A stretch of 64,000 nt of DNA from Streptomyces sp. NRRL B-3428. GTDB lineage: Bacteria > Actinomycetota > Actinomycetes > Streptomycetales > Streptomycetaceae. Shown piece after piece: positions 16,057 through 25,910 of this stretch. The stretch spans positions 3,837-67,836 of the forward strand of contig JOGW01000029.1 in NCBI GenBank assembly GCA_000721375.1, in the 5' to 3' direction. Both the position numbers and the translations under genes were made by a program. The notes beneath the pieces are model-generated. The model saw only the letters and a list, made by a program, of their open reading frames with translations. It had not been told where the DNA came from and searched no databases. Each line of letters opens with the position of its first letter. The first letter of the stretch is position 1.

Positions 16057-18603
16057 TCAGCCGATGCGCAGCATGCGCGCCTTGCTCCACACGCCCTGCG
16101 CGTCCAGCGCGAACAGCATGTAGCTGCCGGGCAGGGCGACGCCGGGATCGTCGGGGATCGTCACCTCGTAACTGCCCGCGGAGGTACGGCTCATCTCCAG
16201 GGGCACACGGCGCTGGTCGTTGTCGGTGGAGTGGGTGGCCACGCCCGCGCGGACCAGGACGAAGGAGGCGACCTCCTTGTCCGTGGTCACGGGCAGCCTC
16301 GCGCCGTTGGCTGCCCGCGCCGGTACGGTCCCGGTGATCGCCGGGCGGGGCTTCGGCGTACCGTCCGCGTTCAGCAGGTACGGCGGCGTGAAGACCGCGC
16401 CGTCGGAGTGGTTGGTGGCGCAGGTGCCGCACAGGCCGCCGCCACCGCTGAAGATGCGTCCGTCGGGCAACAGGTTGGCCACGCTGTGGTAGTTGCGCGG
16501 CACGGCCATGGTCGCCATCGGCGTGAACTTCCCGGTGGCCGGATCCCACACCTCGGGAGTCATCGCGGAGGTGGCGTCGCTGAACGGCACGGGATACGAC
16601 TGGCCGCCGAACACGGCCACCTTGCCGTCGGGCAGCACCACGCTGTTGGCGAAGGCCCGTGCCTGCGCCATGTCGCCGGTGCGCGCGGCAACAGGGGTGG
16701 CTCCGGTCGCGTCCACGGTGTAGGCGCGACGGGTGGCCGGGGCGTTCTCGTACGCGGTGGCGCCACCCATGGTCAGGAGCTTGCCGGTGTCGTACGCGAC
16801 GGCGTTGCCGTTCATGGCGTCGGCGCTGTCGCCGCGTGTGCCGGCCGGGGTGACGCTGCCGTTGCCGGTGGTGTCGATCAGGTTCATCTGCTTGCTCGGC
16901 CCGAGGTGCAGCACGCGACCGCCGGGCAGGGCGTACAGCCACTGGTGGTTGTCGGCGCGGTACGGGCCCGCCGGATCGCCGGTCATGGTGTTCGTGGCGG
17001 GCACACCGGACAGCTTGCGCCAGGTGCCGGTGGCCGGGGACCAGACCTCACCGTCCTTGCCGCCGTTGCCGCCGCTCCACGAACCTCCCAGGACGAAGGC
17101 CTCCTTGGTGGAGAGCAAGGTCATCGCCTGGTAGCCGCGCGGGATGTTCATGTCGGCGGTCGAGGACCAGGAGTCGGTGGCGGGGTCGTAGATGGTCGCG
17201 CGTTCGGCGTTGCTGCCGCCGGTGATGAGGATGCGCCCGTCGTCGAGGGCCGCGGTGCCGGGGCAGAACATGTCGTGCCGGGTGTTCTCGACCCGGCGCT
17301 GGGTGACCTGTCCGGTGGTGAGGTCGTAGAGCGCGGTCTGGGTGTAGCCGTTGCTGCCGCCGAAGCGGTCGACGCCGTACGCGGACCAGACCAGGAGCTT
17401 GTCGCCCGGCAGTACCGCGCTCGCGACGGGCACGAGCGGGAATCCCGTGAGCTTGCCCCAACTGCCGTGCACGGCAGGGGATGCGGGCCCGGCGATCCTG
17501 ATCTCCGCCGCGGACGACCAGGGGCCGCGGCCGCCTGCCTCGGAGGTGGCGGTGAGGCGGACATAGCGTGCGGTGACGGTGCGGGTGAACGTGGCGCCCT
17601 TGACGGTGTCGTCGTCGCGCCAGGTCCCCACGGCCACCGGGGCGCCGAACGTGGTGCCGTCGGTGCTGGTGGTGACGGTGTAGTTGCCGATCCGGCCGTT
17701 GGCACCGGCGCGGCGCGGCTGGTAGCCGATGGCGGAGACCTCGCGCGCACTCTTCATGTCGATGGTGATCCAGTGCGGCAGCGGAGCGGCCGTACCCGAC
17801 CACTTGCTGTGCCAGTGGGTGGCGGCCTCACCGTCGAGGACGTTGGCCGCGGCGCCGTTCTCCGAAGCGGTCTCCTGGTCGCTCGCGGTCGCCGTCCACC
17901 CGTCGCGCGCCAGGTCGACGGTCTGCGCCGGGGTGCCGGGGTCGCCCAGGAGCTCCAGTTCGGCCGCCGAGGACCACGGGCCGCGGTTGCCCGCCTCGGT
18001 CGTCGCGGTGAGGCGTACGTAGCGGGTGCCCGCGGGCGCGAACGTGATCGTCTTGATGGTCGTGTCGTCGGCGAGTGTGCCGGTGGCGACGGCGGTTCCC
18101 CAGCTGGTGCCGTCCGTGCTCAGGTGGACCGCGTACTGGCCGACCCTGCCGTTCGCGCTGCCGCTGCGCGGCCGGTAGACGAGTGCGGACACCACCTGGG
18201 TGCGGTGCATGTCGAGGGTGATGGTGTGCGGCAGCGGTGCGGCCGTACCGGACCATTTGCTGTGCCAGATCGTGCTGTTGTTGCCGTCGAGGACGTTCAC
18301 CGCACGGCCGTTCTCGGCCGCGGTCTCCTCGTCGCTCGCGCTCACGGTCCAGCCGTCGCGCGGCAAAGTGGGCGCGGCGGCCACCATCGCCGAGGCCGGC
18401 GCGGCGGCGTGGTGCGGGGCCGGTGCGGGGGCCGTGGGATCGGGCGAGCGTGCCGCCCCGGATTCGGCGGTGGCGGCGCTGCCCAGGTGGCCGAGCAGGG
18501 GCAGCATCCCCGCCAGTACGGCGACCAGCGCCGCGAGGATCAACAGGCGTGAGGCGCGTATCCCCGGACTGCGCCGTGCACGTAAGACAGGTCTCCGCGA
18601 CAT
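16057..18603 (-). CDS. Secreted galactose-oxidase-like copper radical oxidase with two CBM32 domains
   Basis: Secreted enzyme of 848 aa; the start at 18603 has GGGGGAGG 4 bp upstream. A signal or anchor segment (LLILAALVAVLAGMLPLLG) precedes two tandem F5/8-type C (CBM32) sugar-binding modules at about 79-220 and 228-373. Then come a seven-blade Kelch propeller and a DUF1929-type C-terminal domain. The galactose oxidase active site is complete: Cys447 (HDMFCPG) and Tyr491 (RGYQ) for the thioether cofactor, Trp509 (GGSW), Tyr705-His706 (NYHS) and His791 (ATHSTDNDQRR). The Cys-Tyr, Tyr-Trp and Tyr-His spacings (44, 18, 86) equal those I recall for Fusarium galactose oxidase. It likely oxidises a primary alcohol of a sugar to an aldehyde, giving H2O2. 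Confidence 0.92.
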   Translation of the reverse strand: MSRRPVLRARRSPGIRASRLLILAALVAVLAGMLPLLGHLGSAATAESGAARSPDPTAPAPAPHHAAAPASAMVAAAPTLPRDGWTVSASDEETAAENGRAVNVLDGNNSTIWHSKWSGTAAPLPHTITLDMHRTQVVSALVYRPRSGSANGRVGQYAVHLSTDGTSWGTAVATGTLADDTTIKTITFAPAGTRYVRLTATTEAGNRGPWSSAAELELLGDPGTPAQTVDLARDGWTATASDQETASENGAAANVLDGEAATHWHSKWSGTAAPLPHWITIDMKSAREVSAIGYQPRRAGANGRIGNYTVTTSTDGTTFGAPVAVGTWRDDDTVKGATFTRTVTARYVRLTATSEAGGRGPWSSAAEIRIAGPASPAVHGSWGKLTGFPLVPVASAVLPGDKLLVWSAYGVDRFGGSNGYTQTALYDLTTGQVTQRRVENTRHDMFCPGTAALDDGRILITGGSNAERATIYDPATDSWSSTADMNIPRGYQAMTLLSTKEAFVLGGSWSGGNGGKDGEVWSPATGTWRKLSGVPATNTMTGDPAGPYRADNHQWLYALPGGRVLHLGPSKQMNLIDTTGNGSVTPAGTRGDSADAMNGNAVAYDTGKLLTMGGATAYENAPATRRAYTVDATGATPVAARTGDMAQARAFANSVVLPDGKVAVFGGQSYPVPFSDATSAMTPEVWDPATGKFTPMATMAVPRNYHSVANLLPDGRIFSGGGGLCGTCATNHSDGAVFTPPYLLNADGTPKPRPAITGTVPARAANGARLPVTTDKEVASFVLVRAGVATHSTDNDQRRVPLEMSRTSAGSYEVTIPDDPGVALPGSYMLFALDAQGVWSKARMLRIG

Positions 18604-18734
18604 AGGTCCTCCCCCAAGGCCGTCGGCGTCCGCCCCCAAGACACAGGACGCCAGAAGTCGGACATGACCATGTCACCCCGTGCATCCCATGTAAAGCAGT
18701 TGTGAAGAACGGCCTCAGGGACTCCTGCCGCCCC

Positions 18735-18777
18735 CTCGGGTCACGCTCGCGTGGCGCGCCCCGCGCGAGCGCCCGAG
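18735..18777. terminator. GC-rich hairpin just upstream of the DUF4436 gene
   Basis: CTCGGG (18735-18740) plus CGCTCGCG (18744-18751) pair with CGCGAGCG (18764-18771) plus CCCGAG (18772-18777), leaving a 3-base bulge and a 12-base loop. It ends about 4 bp before the GGAGG of the following gene. It may be a 5' leader structure or insulate the gene from upstream transcription. The role is not decided by sequence. Confidence 0.5.
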
Positions 18778-18787
18778 GATCGGAGGC

Positions 18788-19807
18788 ATGCCCACGTCCG
18801 TCCCGCCCCACCAGCCGGCGAGCGCCCTGCGCCGGCGGCTGCGGCGGGCCAGGGCGGAGCTGCCCTGGCGGCGGCTGATGACCGGGGCGGGCGCGATCGC
18901 GGTGATGTTCGCGCTCGGTGTGGGGGTCTATCTGCAGGAGCGAGCCGTACGCACCCGCACGCTCACCGTGGGAGCCGTCGACGCACCCGACCGGATCGAC
19001 ATCGGGGCCACCGCGCACCGCGTGGATCCCGTGGGGCGCACGCTCACACTGCGGATCACGGCGGACCCCCGGGGCGCATACGCGGACGGGGCGGGCGGGC
19101 CGCGCTCGGACCTCGTCGTCAGCACCAACTCCCCCGACCAGGGTCGTCTGACCTTCCGGGCGCACAGCATCTCGCGCGCCCGTGACATCTCCGTACCGCT
19201 GCGCGAGGGCACGCCCTCCGACTATCCCTTCGACCGGTACGACACCTCGCTGGTCCTGCGGGCCGAGATGGGCGGCGGGGAAGTGCCGATCACGGTGCGG
19301 CTGCGCGACCTGGACTCCGACTTCGCCCTGCACAACAAGGCGTCCGGATACGGCTTCGGGGTGGCCGCGGTGGAGAGCCAGGTGAAGCGGTCGTTCAGCA
19401 CGTTCATCATGGCCTGGTTCATGGCCGGTGCGATGTGGGCCATCGGGCTCGCGGTCGTGGTCGCCTGCGGTCTGGTCGTACGGCAGCGGCGCGGTCTGGT
19501 GTGGCCGGCGCTCGGCTGGATGGCGGCGAGCCTGTTCGCGCTGGTGGGGCTGCGCAATGCCGCGCCCGGATCGCCGCCGAACGGCTCCCTGCTCGACTAC
19601 GGCGCCTTCTACTGGGCCGAGGCGCTGATCGCGATCGGTCTGACCCGGCTCGTCTTCCACGGCATCCATCTGGAGCATCGCAAGGGCGGTCCGATCGACC
19701 CCATGCCGGTGCCGCGTCCGGCCTGGCTGCGCCATCGCCGAGTGCCGCCGGGGACAGCGGCCCGCAACCGTGCGGCCGCCCGGGCCCGACGGCGCGCGAG
19801 GCCCTGA
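18788..19807 (+). CDS. DUF4436 family membrane protein
   Basis: Integral membrane protein of 339 aa with GGAGG before the ATG. One N-terminal helix (LMTGAGAIAVMFALGVGVYL, about residues 30-50) precedes an extracytoplasmic domain of about 170 residues containing the family motif DYPFDRYDTSLVL. Three C-terminal helices follow (MAWFMAGAMWAIGLAVVVAC, LGWMAASLFALVGL, GAFYWAEALIAIGL), ending in a basic cytoplasmic tail. The family is widespread in actinobacteria without known function. It is divergent from the galactose-oxidase-like gene, 184 bp apart. No enzymatic residues can be identified. Confidence 0.82.
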   Translation: MPTSVPPHQPASALRRRLRRARAELPWRRLMTGAGAIAVMFALGVGVYLQERAVRTRTLTVGAVDAPDRIDIGATAHRVDPVGRTLTLRITADPRGAYADGAGGPRSDLVVSTNSPDQGRLTFRAHSISRARDISVPLREGTPSDYPFDRYDTSLVLRAEMGGGEVPITVRLRDLDSDFALHNKASGYGFGVAAVESQVKRSFSTFIMAWFMAGAMWAIGLAVVVACGLVVRQRRGLVWPALGWMAASLFALVGLRNAAPGSPPNGSLLDYGAFYWAEALIAIGLTRLVFHGIHLEHRKGGPIDPMPVPRPAWLRHRRVPPGTAARNRAAARARRRARP

Positions 19808-19937
19808 CGGCGCCGGCGATCCAGACCCGATCACGCCGGTTACCTGCCGGTAGTGCAGATCTCGCCAAGGATCAACCCCAGCCAGGAGAGGGCAAGGTCA
19901 CAGCCCTGCCCCCTGCTGCTCCTTTGCTAACGACGGC

Positions 19938-19943
19938 TAACAT
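19938..19943 (+). promoter_or_regulatory. Probable -10 of a leaderless mutA promoter
   Basis: TAACAT lies 6 bp before the mutA ATG and no ribosome site is present, which fits a leaderless transcript. GCTAAC occurs twice (19925-19930 and 19936-19941), a direct repeat about one helical turn apart that could be a regulator site. No good -35 is visible. Confidence 0.5.
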
Positions 19944-19949
19944 CCGAGC

Positions 19950-21749
19950 ATGACGGTCCTGCCTGACGACGGGCTCTCCCTGGCCGCCGAGTTCCCTGAT
20001 GCGACCCATGAGCAGTGGCAGCGCCTCGTGGAAGGCGTACTGCGCAAGTCGGGCAAGGAAGTCTCGGGCGAAGCCGCCGAGGATGCCCTCTCCACCACGC
20101 TGGAGGACGGGCTCACCACCCGGCCCCTGTACACCTCCGCCGACGCCGCGCCCGGTCTGCCCGGTTTCGCGCCCTACACCCGGGGCGCACGCCCCGAGGG
20201 CACCGCCGCCGGCGGCTGGGACGTACGGCAGCGGCACGCACAGCCCGATCCCGCACGAGCGAATGAAGCGCTGCTCGGTGACCTGGAGAACGGCGTCACC
20301 TCGCTGTGGCTGACGGTCGGTGAGGGCGGACTGCCCGTCGCCGGCCTGGCCCGCGCGCTCGACGGGGTCTATCTCGATCTCGCGCCGATCGCGCTCGACG
20401 CAGGTGCCGAGTTCGCCGCCGCGGCGGCCGAGTTGGTGCGTCTGCACGGCGAACGCGGCACGGCCCCCGCGGACGTACGCGGGAATCTGGGCGGTGACCC
20501 GCTCGGATACGCGGCGCGCACCGGCCGCACCCTGGACTTCGCCCCGTTCGCCGAAGCCGCGCGCCTGTGCGCGGACACGTACCCGGGTCTGCGCGCCCTC
20601 ATCGTGGACGCGCTGCCGTATCACGAGGCCGGCGCCTCGGCGGCGCAGGAGCTCGGCGCTTCGCTCGCGACCGGCGTCGCGTATCTGCGGGAGCTGACGG
20701 AGGCCGGACTCACCGCCGAAGAGGCGGTCGGCCAGCTCGAGTTCCGTTACGCGGCCACCGCCGACCAGTTCCTCACGATCGCCAAGTTCCGTGCCGCGCG
20801 GCGCCTTTGGGCCCGGGTGGCCGAGGTGTGCGGGCTCAACGGATCCGACGGGGCGCAGCGCCAGCACGCGGTGACGTCCTCGGTGATGATGACCCGCCGC
20901 GATCCGTGGGTGAACATGCTCCGCACGACGGTCGCCACCCTCGCGGCCGGAGTCGGTGGCGCCGAGTCCGTGACCGTGCTGCCCTTCGACCACGCGCTCG
21001 GACTGCCGGACGCCTTCGCCCGCCGTATCGCCCGCAACACCTCCACCATCCTCCTGGAGGAGTCGCACCTGTCCCGGGTGATCGACCCTGCGGGCGGCTC
21101 CTGGTACGTGGAGCAGTTGACCGAGGAACTGGCGCGCGCGGGCTGGGAGTTCTTCCAGGAACTGGAGCGCTCGGGCGACAAGGCGACCGTGCTCCGGGAC
21201 CGTATCGCCGAGACCTGGGCCGTGCGCAGCCGCAAGCTCGCCACCCGCAAGGAGCCCATCACGGGCGTCAGCGAGTTCCCGCATCTGGCCGAGAAGCCCG
21301 TGGAGCGCGAGCCCGCACCCCTCGCACCGACCGGCGGCCTCCCGCGGGTCAGCCGTGACGAGGCGTACGAGGAACTGCGCGCCCGCTCCGACGCACATCT
21401 GCTGGAGCACGGCGAGCGCCCGAAGGTCTTCCTCGCCACGCTCGGCCCGGCCGCCGCGCACACCGCACGCGCCGGCTTCGCCGCCAACCTCTTCCAGGCG
21501 GGCGGTATCGAGGCCGTCACCGGGGAATTCGAAGGGAGTGGGGCGCGGATCGCGTGCCTGTGCTCCAGCGATTCCCTTTACGAGGAGCAGGCCGCCGCCA
21601 CCGCCGCCGCACTCAAGGCGGCCGGCGCCGAGTACGTGTTCCTCGCCGGGAAGCCTTCCTCGTACGAAGGTGTCGACTCCTACGTCTTCGCCGGCTGCAA
21701 CGCGGTGGATGTGCTCACCTCCACCCTCGACCGCCTGGGAGTGTCCTGA
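19950..21749 (+). CDS. mutA: Methylmalonyl-CoA mutase small (beta) subunit
   Basis: Non-catalytic partner of MutB, 599 aa, the usual size. It has the mutase barrel blocks ([48 protein letters not shown]) and a degenerate C-terminal Rossmann domain ([32 protein letters not shown]) that lacks the DxHxxG cobalamin motif, as expected for the small subunit. The heterodimer interconverts methylmalonyl-CoA and succinyl-CoA, linking propionate and branched-chain amino acid breakdown to the TCA cycle and supplying methylmalonyl-CoA for polyketides. The stop overlaps the mutB start by one base (TGATG), so the two are coupled. Confidence 0.96.
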   Translation: MTVLPDDGLSLAAEFPDATHEQWQRLVEGVLRKSGKEVSGEAAEDALSTTLEDGLTTRPLYTSADAAPGLPGFAPYTRGARPEGTAAGGWDVRQRHAQPDPARANEALLGDLENGVTSLWLTVGEGGLPVAGLARALDGVYLDLAPIALDAGAEFAAAAAELVRLHGERGTAPADVRGNLGGDPLGYAARTGRTLDFAPFAEAARLCADTYPGLRALIVDALPYHEAGASAAQELGASLATGVAYLRELTEAGLTAEEAVGQLEFRYAATADQFLTIAKFRAARRLWARVAEVCGLNGSDGAQRQHAVTSSVMMTRRDPWVNMLRTTVATLAAGVGGAESVTVLPFDHALGLPDAFARRIARNTSTILLEESHLSRVIDPAGGSWYVEQLTEELARAGWEFFQELERSGDKATVLRDRIAETWAVRSRKLATRKEPITGVSEFPHLAEKPVEREPAPLAPTGGLPRVSRDEAYEELRARSDAHLLEHGERPKVFLATLGPAAAHTARAGFAANLFQAGGIEAVTGEFEGSGARIACLCSSDSLYEEQAAATAAALKAAGAEYVFLAGKPSSYEGVDSYVFAGCNAVDVLTSTLDRLGVS

Positions 21750-23926
21750 TGGGAATCCCCGACTTCTCCGGGATCGACCTCGGGAGCCCGACGCCCCATA
21801 CGTCGACCGACGCGTGGCGACGGGCCGTCGAGGAGTCCACGGGCAAGGACGACGGCGAGCTGCTCTGGGAGACCCCGGAGGGCATCGCCGTCAAGCCGCT
21901 GTACACGGGCGAGGATCTGGAAGGCCTGGACTTCCTCGACACACGGCCCGGCATGGCGCCGTATCTGCGCGGCCCGTATCCGACGATGTACGTGAACCAG
22001 CCCTGGACGGTCCGGCAGTACGCCGGTTTCTCCACGGCCGAGGAGTCCAACGCCTTCTACCGCCGCAATCTCGCGGCCGGCCAGAAGGGCCTCTCCGTCG
22101 CCTTCGACCTGCCCACCCACCGTGGTTACGACAGCGATCACCCGCGCGTGACCGGCGACGTGGGCATGGCGGGTGTGGCGATCGACTCGATCCTCGACAT
22201 GCGCCAGCTCTTCGACGGCATCCCGCTGGACAAGATGACCGTCTCGATGACGATGAACGGCGCCGTTCTTCCGATCCTCGCGCTCTACATCGTGGCGGCC
22301 GAGGAGCAGGGCGTGGCGCCCGAGAAGCTCGCGGGGACCATTCAGAACGACATCCTCAAAGAGTTCATGGTCCGCAACACATACATCTATCCGCCGAAGC
22401 CGTCGATGCGGATCATCTCCGACATCTTCGCGTACACCTCGCAGCGGATGCCGCGCTACAACTCGATCTCCATCTCCGGCTACCACATCCAAGAGGCGGG
22501 TGCGACGGCCGACTTGGAGCTGGCGTACACACTCGCGGACGGCGTCGAGTACATCCGGGCGGGCCGGGAAGCGGGTCTGGACGTGGACGCGTTCGCCCCT
22601 CGCCTCAGCTTCTTCTGGGCGATCGGCATGAACTTCTTCATGGAGGTCGCGAAGCTGCGGGCCGCGCGCCTGCTGTGGGCGAAGCTCGTGAAGCAGTTCG
22701 ACCCGCAGAACTCCAAGTCCCTCTCCCTGCGCACCCATTCGCAGACGAGCGGCTGGTCGCTGACGGCGCAGGACGTCTTCAACAACGTGACACGTACGTG
22801 CGTCGAGGCGATGGCGGCCACGCAGGGCCACACGCAGTCGCTGCACACAAACGCGTTGGACGAGGCCTTGGCCCTCCCGACCGACTTCTCGGCGCGTATC
22901 GCCCGCAACACCCAGCTGCTGCTCCAGCAGGAGTCCGGCACCACGCGGACGATCGACCCGTGGGGCGGCAGCGCCTATGTGGAGAAGCTGACGTACGACC
23001 TGGCTCGGCGCGCCTGGCAGCACATCCAGGAGGTCGAGGCCGCGGGCGGGATGGCGCAGGCCATCGACGCGGGCATCCCGAAGCTCCGCGTCGAGGAAGC
23101 CGCCGCACGCACCCAGGCCCGTATCGACTCCGGACGCCAGCCCGTGATCGGCGTGAACAAGTACCGCGTCGAGAACGACGAGGCGATCGACGTCCTCAAG
23201 GTCGACAACTCGTCCGTACGCACCCAGCAGATCGAGAAGCTGCGCCGGCTGCGCGCGGAGCGCGACGAGCGGGCCTGCCAGGACTCCCTGGACGCGCTGA
23301 CTCGGGCGGCGGGCGGTTCCGGGAACCTCCTGGAACTCGCCGTGAACGCGGCCCGTGCGAAGGCCACCGTGGGCGAGATCTCCGACGCCCTGGAGAAGGT
23401 GTACGGGCGGCACGCGGGCCAGATCCGTACGATCTCCGGCGTGTACCGCAACGAAGCAGGCGAGTCGGCGAACGTGGACCGCACCCGCGCCCTGGTCGAA
23501 GCCTTCGACGAGGCCGAGGGCCGTCGGCCGCGCATCCTGGTCGCCAAGATGGGCCAGGACGGCCATGACCGCGGCCAGAAGGTGATCGCCACGGCCTTCG
23601 CCGACCTGGGCTTCGACGTGGATGTCGGCCCGCTGTTCCAGACGCCGGCCGAGGTCGCCCGCCAGGCGGTCGAGGCGGACGTCCACATCGTCGGCGTCTC
23701 CTCCCTCGCGGCCGGGCACCTCACGCTCGTACCGGCGCTGCGTGAGGCACTGGCCGAGGAGGGGCGCGAGGACATCATGATCGTGGTCGGCGGTGTCATC
23801 CCGCCGCAGGACGTCCCGACCCTCCTGGAGATGGGCGCGGCGGCGGTGTTCCCGCCCGGCACGGTCATCCCGGACGCGGCCCACGACTTGGTGGAGCGGC
23901 TGTCCGTGTCGCTCGGACACGAGTAG
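21749..23926 (+). CDS. mutB: Methylmalonyl-CoA mutase large (alpha) subunit
   Basis: Catalytic, cobalamin-binding subunit, 725 aa. The barrel has [31 protein letters not shown] and [19 protein letters not shown]. The C-terminal B12 domain has [16 protein letters not shown] (DxHxxG with the cobalt-ligating His) and later [16 protein letters not shown] and [10 protein letters not shown]. The start is fixed by the TGATG overlap with mutA. It works with MutA and the MeaB GTPase encoded just downstream. Confidence 0.97.
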   Translation: MGIPDFSGIDLGSPTPHTSTDAWRRAVEESTGKDDGELLWETPEGIAVKPLYTGEDLEGLDFLDTRPGMAPYLRGPYPTMYVNQPWTVRQYAGFSTAEESNAFYRRNLAAGQKGLSVAFDLPTHRGYDSDHPRVTGDVGMAGVAIDSILDMRQLFDGIPLDKMTVSMTMNGAVLPILALYIVAAEEQGVAPEKLAGTIQNDILKEFMVRNTYIYPPKPSMRIISDIFAYTSQRMPRYNSISISGYHIQEAGATADLELAYTLADGVEYIRAGREAGLDVDAFAPRLSFFWAIGMNFFMEVAKLRAARLLWAKLVKQFDPQNSKSLSLRTHSQTSGWSLTAQDVFNNVTRTCVEAMAATQGHTQSLHTNALDEALALPTDFSARIARNTQLLLQQESGTTRTIDPWGGSAYVEKLTYDLARRAWQHIQEVEAAGGMAQAIDAGIPKLRVEEAAARTQARIDSGRQPVIGVNKYRVENDEAIDVLKVDNSSVRTQQIEKLRRLRAERDERACQDSLDALTRAAGGSGNLLELAVNAARAKATVGEISDALEKVYGRHAGQIRTISGVYRNEAGESANVDRTRALVEAFDEAEGRRPRILVAKMGQDGHDRGQKVIATAFADLGFDVDVGPLFQTPAEVARQAVEADVHIVGVSSLAAGHLTLVPALREALAEEGREDIMIVVGGVIPPQDVPTLLEMGAAAVFPPGTVIPDAAHDLVERLSVSLGHE

Positions 23927-23945
23927 ACCAGGGCAAGATCACTCC

Positions 23946-24926
23946 ATGGCGAAGATCGATCTGGACGCGTACGTCAAGGGTGTGCTCGACGGGAAGCGGG
24001 CGTTCATCGCGCGCGCCATCACGCTCGTCGAGTCCACCCGGCCCCAGCACCGGGCACTCGCCCAGGAACTGCTCACCGCCCTGCTTCCGCACAGCGGCAA
24101 AGCGCGGCGGATCGGGATCAGCGGGGTGCCCGGGGTGGGCAAGTCGACGTTCATCGACGCGTTCGGCACGATGCTGACCGGCCTCGGTCACCGGGTCGCC
24201 GTCCTCGCCGTGGACCCTTCGTCGACGCGCACGGGCGGTTCGATCCTCGGCGACAAGACGCGGATGGAACGTCTGTCGGTCGACCCCGCCGCCTTCGTCC
24301 GGCCCTCTCCCTCGGCCGGGACGCTGGGCGGCGTGGCCAAGGCGACCCGCGAGTCGATGGTCGTCATGGAGGCGGCGGGCTACGACGTCGTACTCGTCGA
24401 GACGGTGGGCGTCGGCCAGTCCGAGACCGCGGTCGCCAACATGGTCGACTCGTTCCTGCTGCTCTCCCTGGCCCGCACCGGCGACCAGTTGCAGGGCATC
24501 AAGAAGGGCGTCCTTGAACTGGCCGACGTCCTCGCCGTCAACAAGGCGGACGGCCCGCACGAGCGCGACGCGAAGGCGGCGGCGCGGGAGCTGGCGGGCG
24601 CGCTGCGCCTGATGCACCCGGCCGATGCGGCCTGGACCCCACCGGTCCTGAGCTGCAGTGCACGGGAGTCGACGGGTCTCGACACGGTGTGGGACCGCTT
24701 GGAGCAGCACCGGACGCTGCTGGAGTCGACGGGCCGTCTCGCCGAGAAGCGCCGTTCGCAGCAGGTGGACTGGACGTGGGCGATGGTCCGCGACGAGCTC
24801 CTGGGGCGGCTGCACGCCCATCCCGTCGTACGTGAGGTCGCACCGGATCTGGAACGGCGGGTGCGGGAGGGCGAGTTGACGCCGACGCTGGCGGCGGAGG
24901 AGATCCTTCGGGCGTTCGAGGGCTAA
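23946..24926 (+). CDS. meaB: Methylmalonyl-CoA mutase-associated GTPase (MeaB/ArgK)
   Basis: G-protein chaperone that protects and reloads the cobalamin of methylmalonyl-CoA mutase, 326 aa. The Walker A GISGVPGVGKSTFIDAF, AVDPSSTRTGGSILGDKTRM, VLVETVGVGQSE and the base motif AVNKADGPHERDA match the SIMIBI-class family. The C-terminal dimerisation arm is present. It lies 19 bp after mutB. There is no ribosome site; CAAGAT ends 6 bp before the ATG, so a leaderless internal promoter in addition to read-through from mutAB is possible. Confidence 0.95.
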   Translation: MAKIDLDAYVKGVLDGKRAFIARAITLVESTRPQHRALAQELLTALLPHSGKARRIGISGVPGVGKSTFIDAFGTMLTGLGHRVAVLAVDPSSTRTGGSILGDKTRMERLSVDPAAFVRPSPSAGTLGGVAKATRESMVVMEAAGYDVVLVETVGVGQSETAVANMVDSFLLLSLARTGDQLQGIKKGVLELADVLAVNKADGPHERDAKAAARELAGALRLMHPADAAWTPPVLSCSARESTGLDTVWDRLEQHRTLLESTGRLAEKRRSQQVDWTWAMVRDELLGRLHAHPVVREVAPDLERRVREGELTPTLAAEEILRAFEG

Positions 24927-25004
24927 ACCTCTCCCCCGCGGATGCGACGAACAGCACACTCCCCGGCCTCAACCATCCAGCCACCACCGGGTTACATTGC
25001 GCCC

Positions 25005-25829
25005 GTGACAACGCAGACACCTCCCGGCTGGTACGCCGACCCCCAGGGCACTCCGCAGACCCTCCGCTGGTGGGACGGTCAGCAGTGGACCGCCCACACC
25101 TCGCCCGCACAGGGGCAGGCGCCCGCGCCGGGCCAGGTGCCCGCGCAGCCCGCGAGCCCCTACGACGCGCACCAGGTGCAGCGCCAGGTGCAGCAGCAGG
25201 CGGGCGTCGCACCCGCCGGACAGGGCGGCGGCACGCTGTTCAGCGAGCCGGTGCTCGTGGTGAACCAGAAGGCCAAGCTGGTCGAGCTCACCAACGAGTA
25301 CTCGGTCTTCGATCAGCAGGGGAACACTCTCGGCTCGGTCGTCCAGGTCGGCCAGTCCACGGCCCGCAAGGTGCTGCGTTTCGTCTCCAGCGTCGACCAG
25401 TTCCTGACGCACAAGCTGGAGATCCGCGACGCGTACGGGCAGCCGGTCATGCGGCTCACGCGGCCGGCGAAGTTCGTGAAGTCGCGCGTGATAGTCGAGG
25501 CCGCCAACGGCCAGCCGATCGGTGAGATCGTGCAGCAGAACGCCATCGGCAAGATCAACTTCGCGATGGTGGTGAACGGGCAGCAGATCGGCGCCATCAA
25601 GGCGGAGAACTGGCGCGCGTGGAACTTCGCGATCGTGGATCACGCGGATCAGGAGATCGCGCGGATCACCAAGACATGGGAAGGTCTGGCCAAGACCATG
25701 TTCACCACGGCGGACAACTACGTCCTGCAGATCCACCGACCGCTGCAGGACCCCCTGCTGAGCCTGGTCGTGGCAACAGCCCTGACGGTCGACACCGCCC
25801 TGAAGCAGGACGCTCGCGGCTTCGGATAA
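25005..25829 (+). CDS. DUF2510 plus LURP-one/scramblase-related protein
   Basis: Protein of 274 aa. The N-terminal DUF2510 module (PPGWYADPQGTPQTLRWWDGQQWTAHT, residues about 4-31) is followed by a low-complexity Gln/Pro/Ala linker to about 80. A C-terminal tubby-like LURP-one/scramblase-related beta-barrel follows (LFSEPVLVVNQKAKLVELTNEYSVFD, RVIVEAANGQPIGEIVQQN). No signal peptide is seen. Function is unknown; the fold may bind lipid. GTG at 25005 is chosen as start: TACATT (24993-24998) lies 6 bp upstream with no ribosome site, the geometry of a leaderless gene. A very strong hairpin follows. Confidence 0.85.
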   Translation: MTTQTPPGWYADPQGTPQTLRWWDGQQWTAHTSPAQGQAPAPGQVPAQPASPYDAHQVQRQVQQQAGVAPAGQGGGTLFSEPVLVVNQKAKLVELTNEYSVFDQQGNTLGSVVQVGQSTARKVLRFVSSVDQFLTHKLEIRDAYGQPVMRLTRPAKFVKSRVIVEAANGQPIGEIVQQNAIGKINFAMVVNGQQIGAIKAENWRAWNFAIVDHADQEIARITKTWEGLAKTMFTTADNYVLQIHRPLQDPLLSLVVATALTVDTALKQDARGFG

Positions 25830-25837
25830 GCACGCAG

Positions 25838-25907
25838 GGTGGGGGACCTTGCGTCCAGCCGATACCAGAACGAATCGGGTGATCGGCAGGACGCAGGGTC
25901 CCCCACC
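25838..25907. terminator. Long bidirectional hairpin terminator
   Basis: GGTGGGGGACCTTGCGTCC (25838-25856) pairs with GGACGCAGGGTCCCCCACC (25889-25907), 19 bp with one wobble. After an A/A mismatch the stem continues with GCCGAT (25858-25863) and ATCGGC (25882-25887), leaving an 18-base loop. It fills the 81-bp gap between convergent genes and ends 4 bp before the stop of the leftward oxidoreductase. Confidence 0.9.
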
Positions 25908-25910
25908 GCG

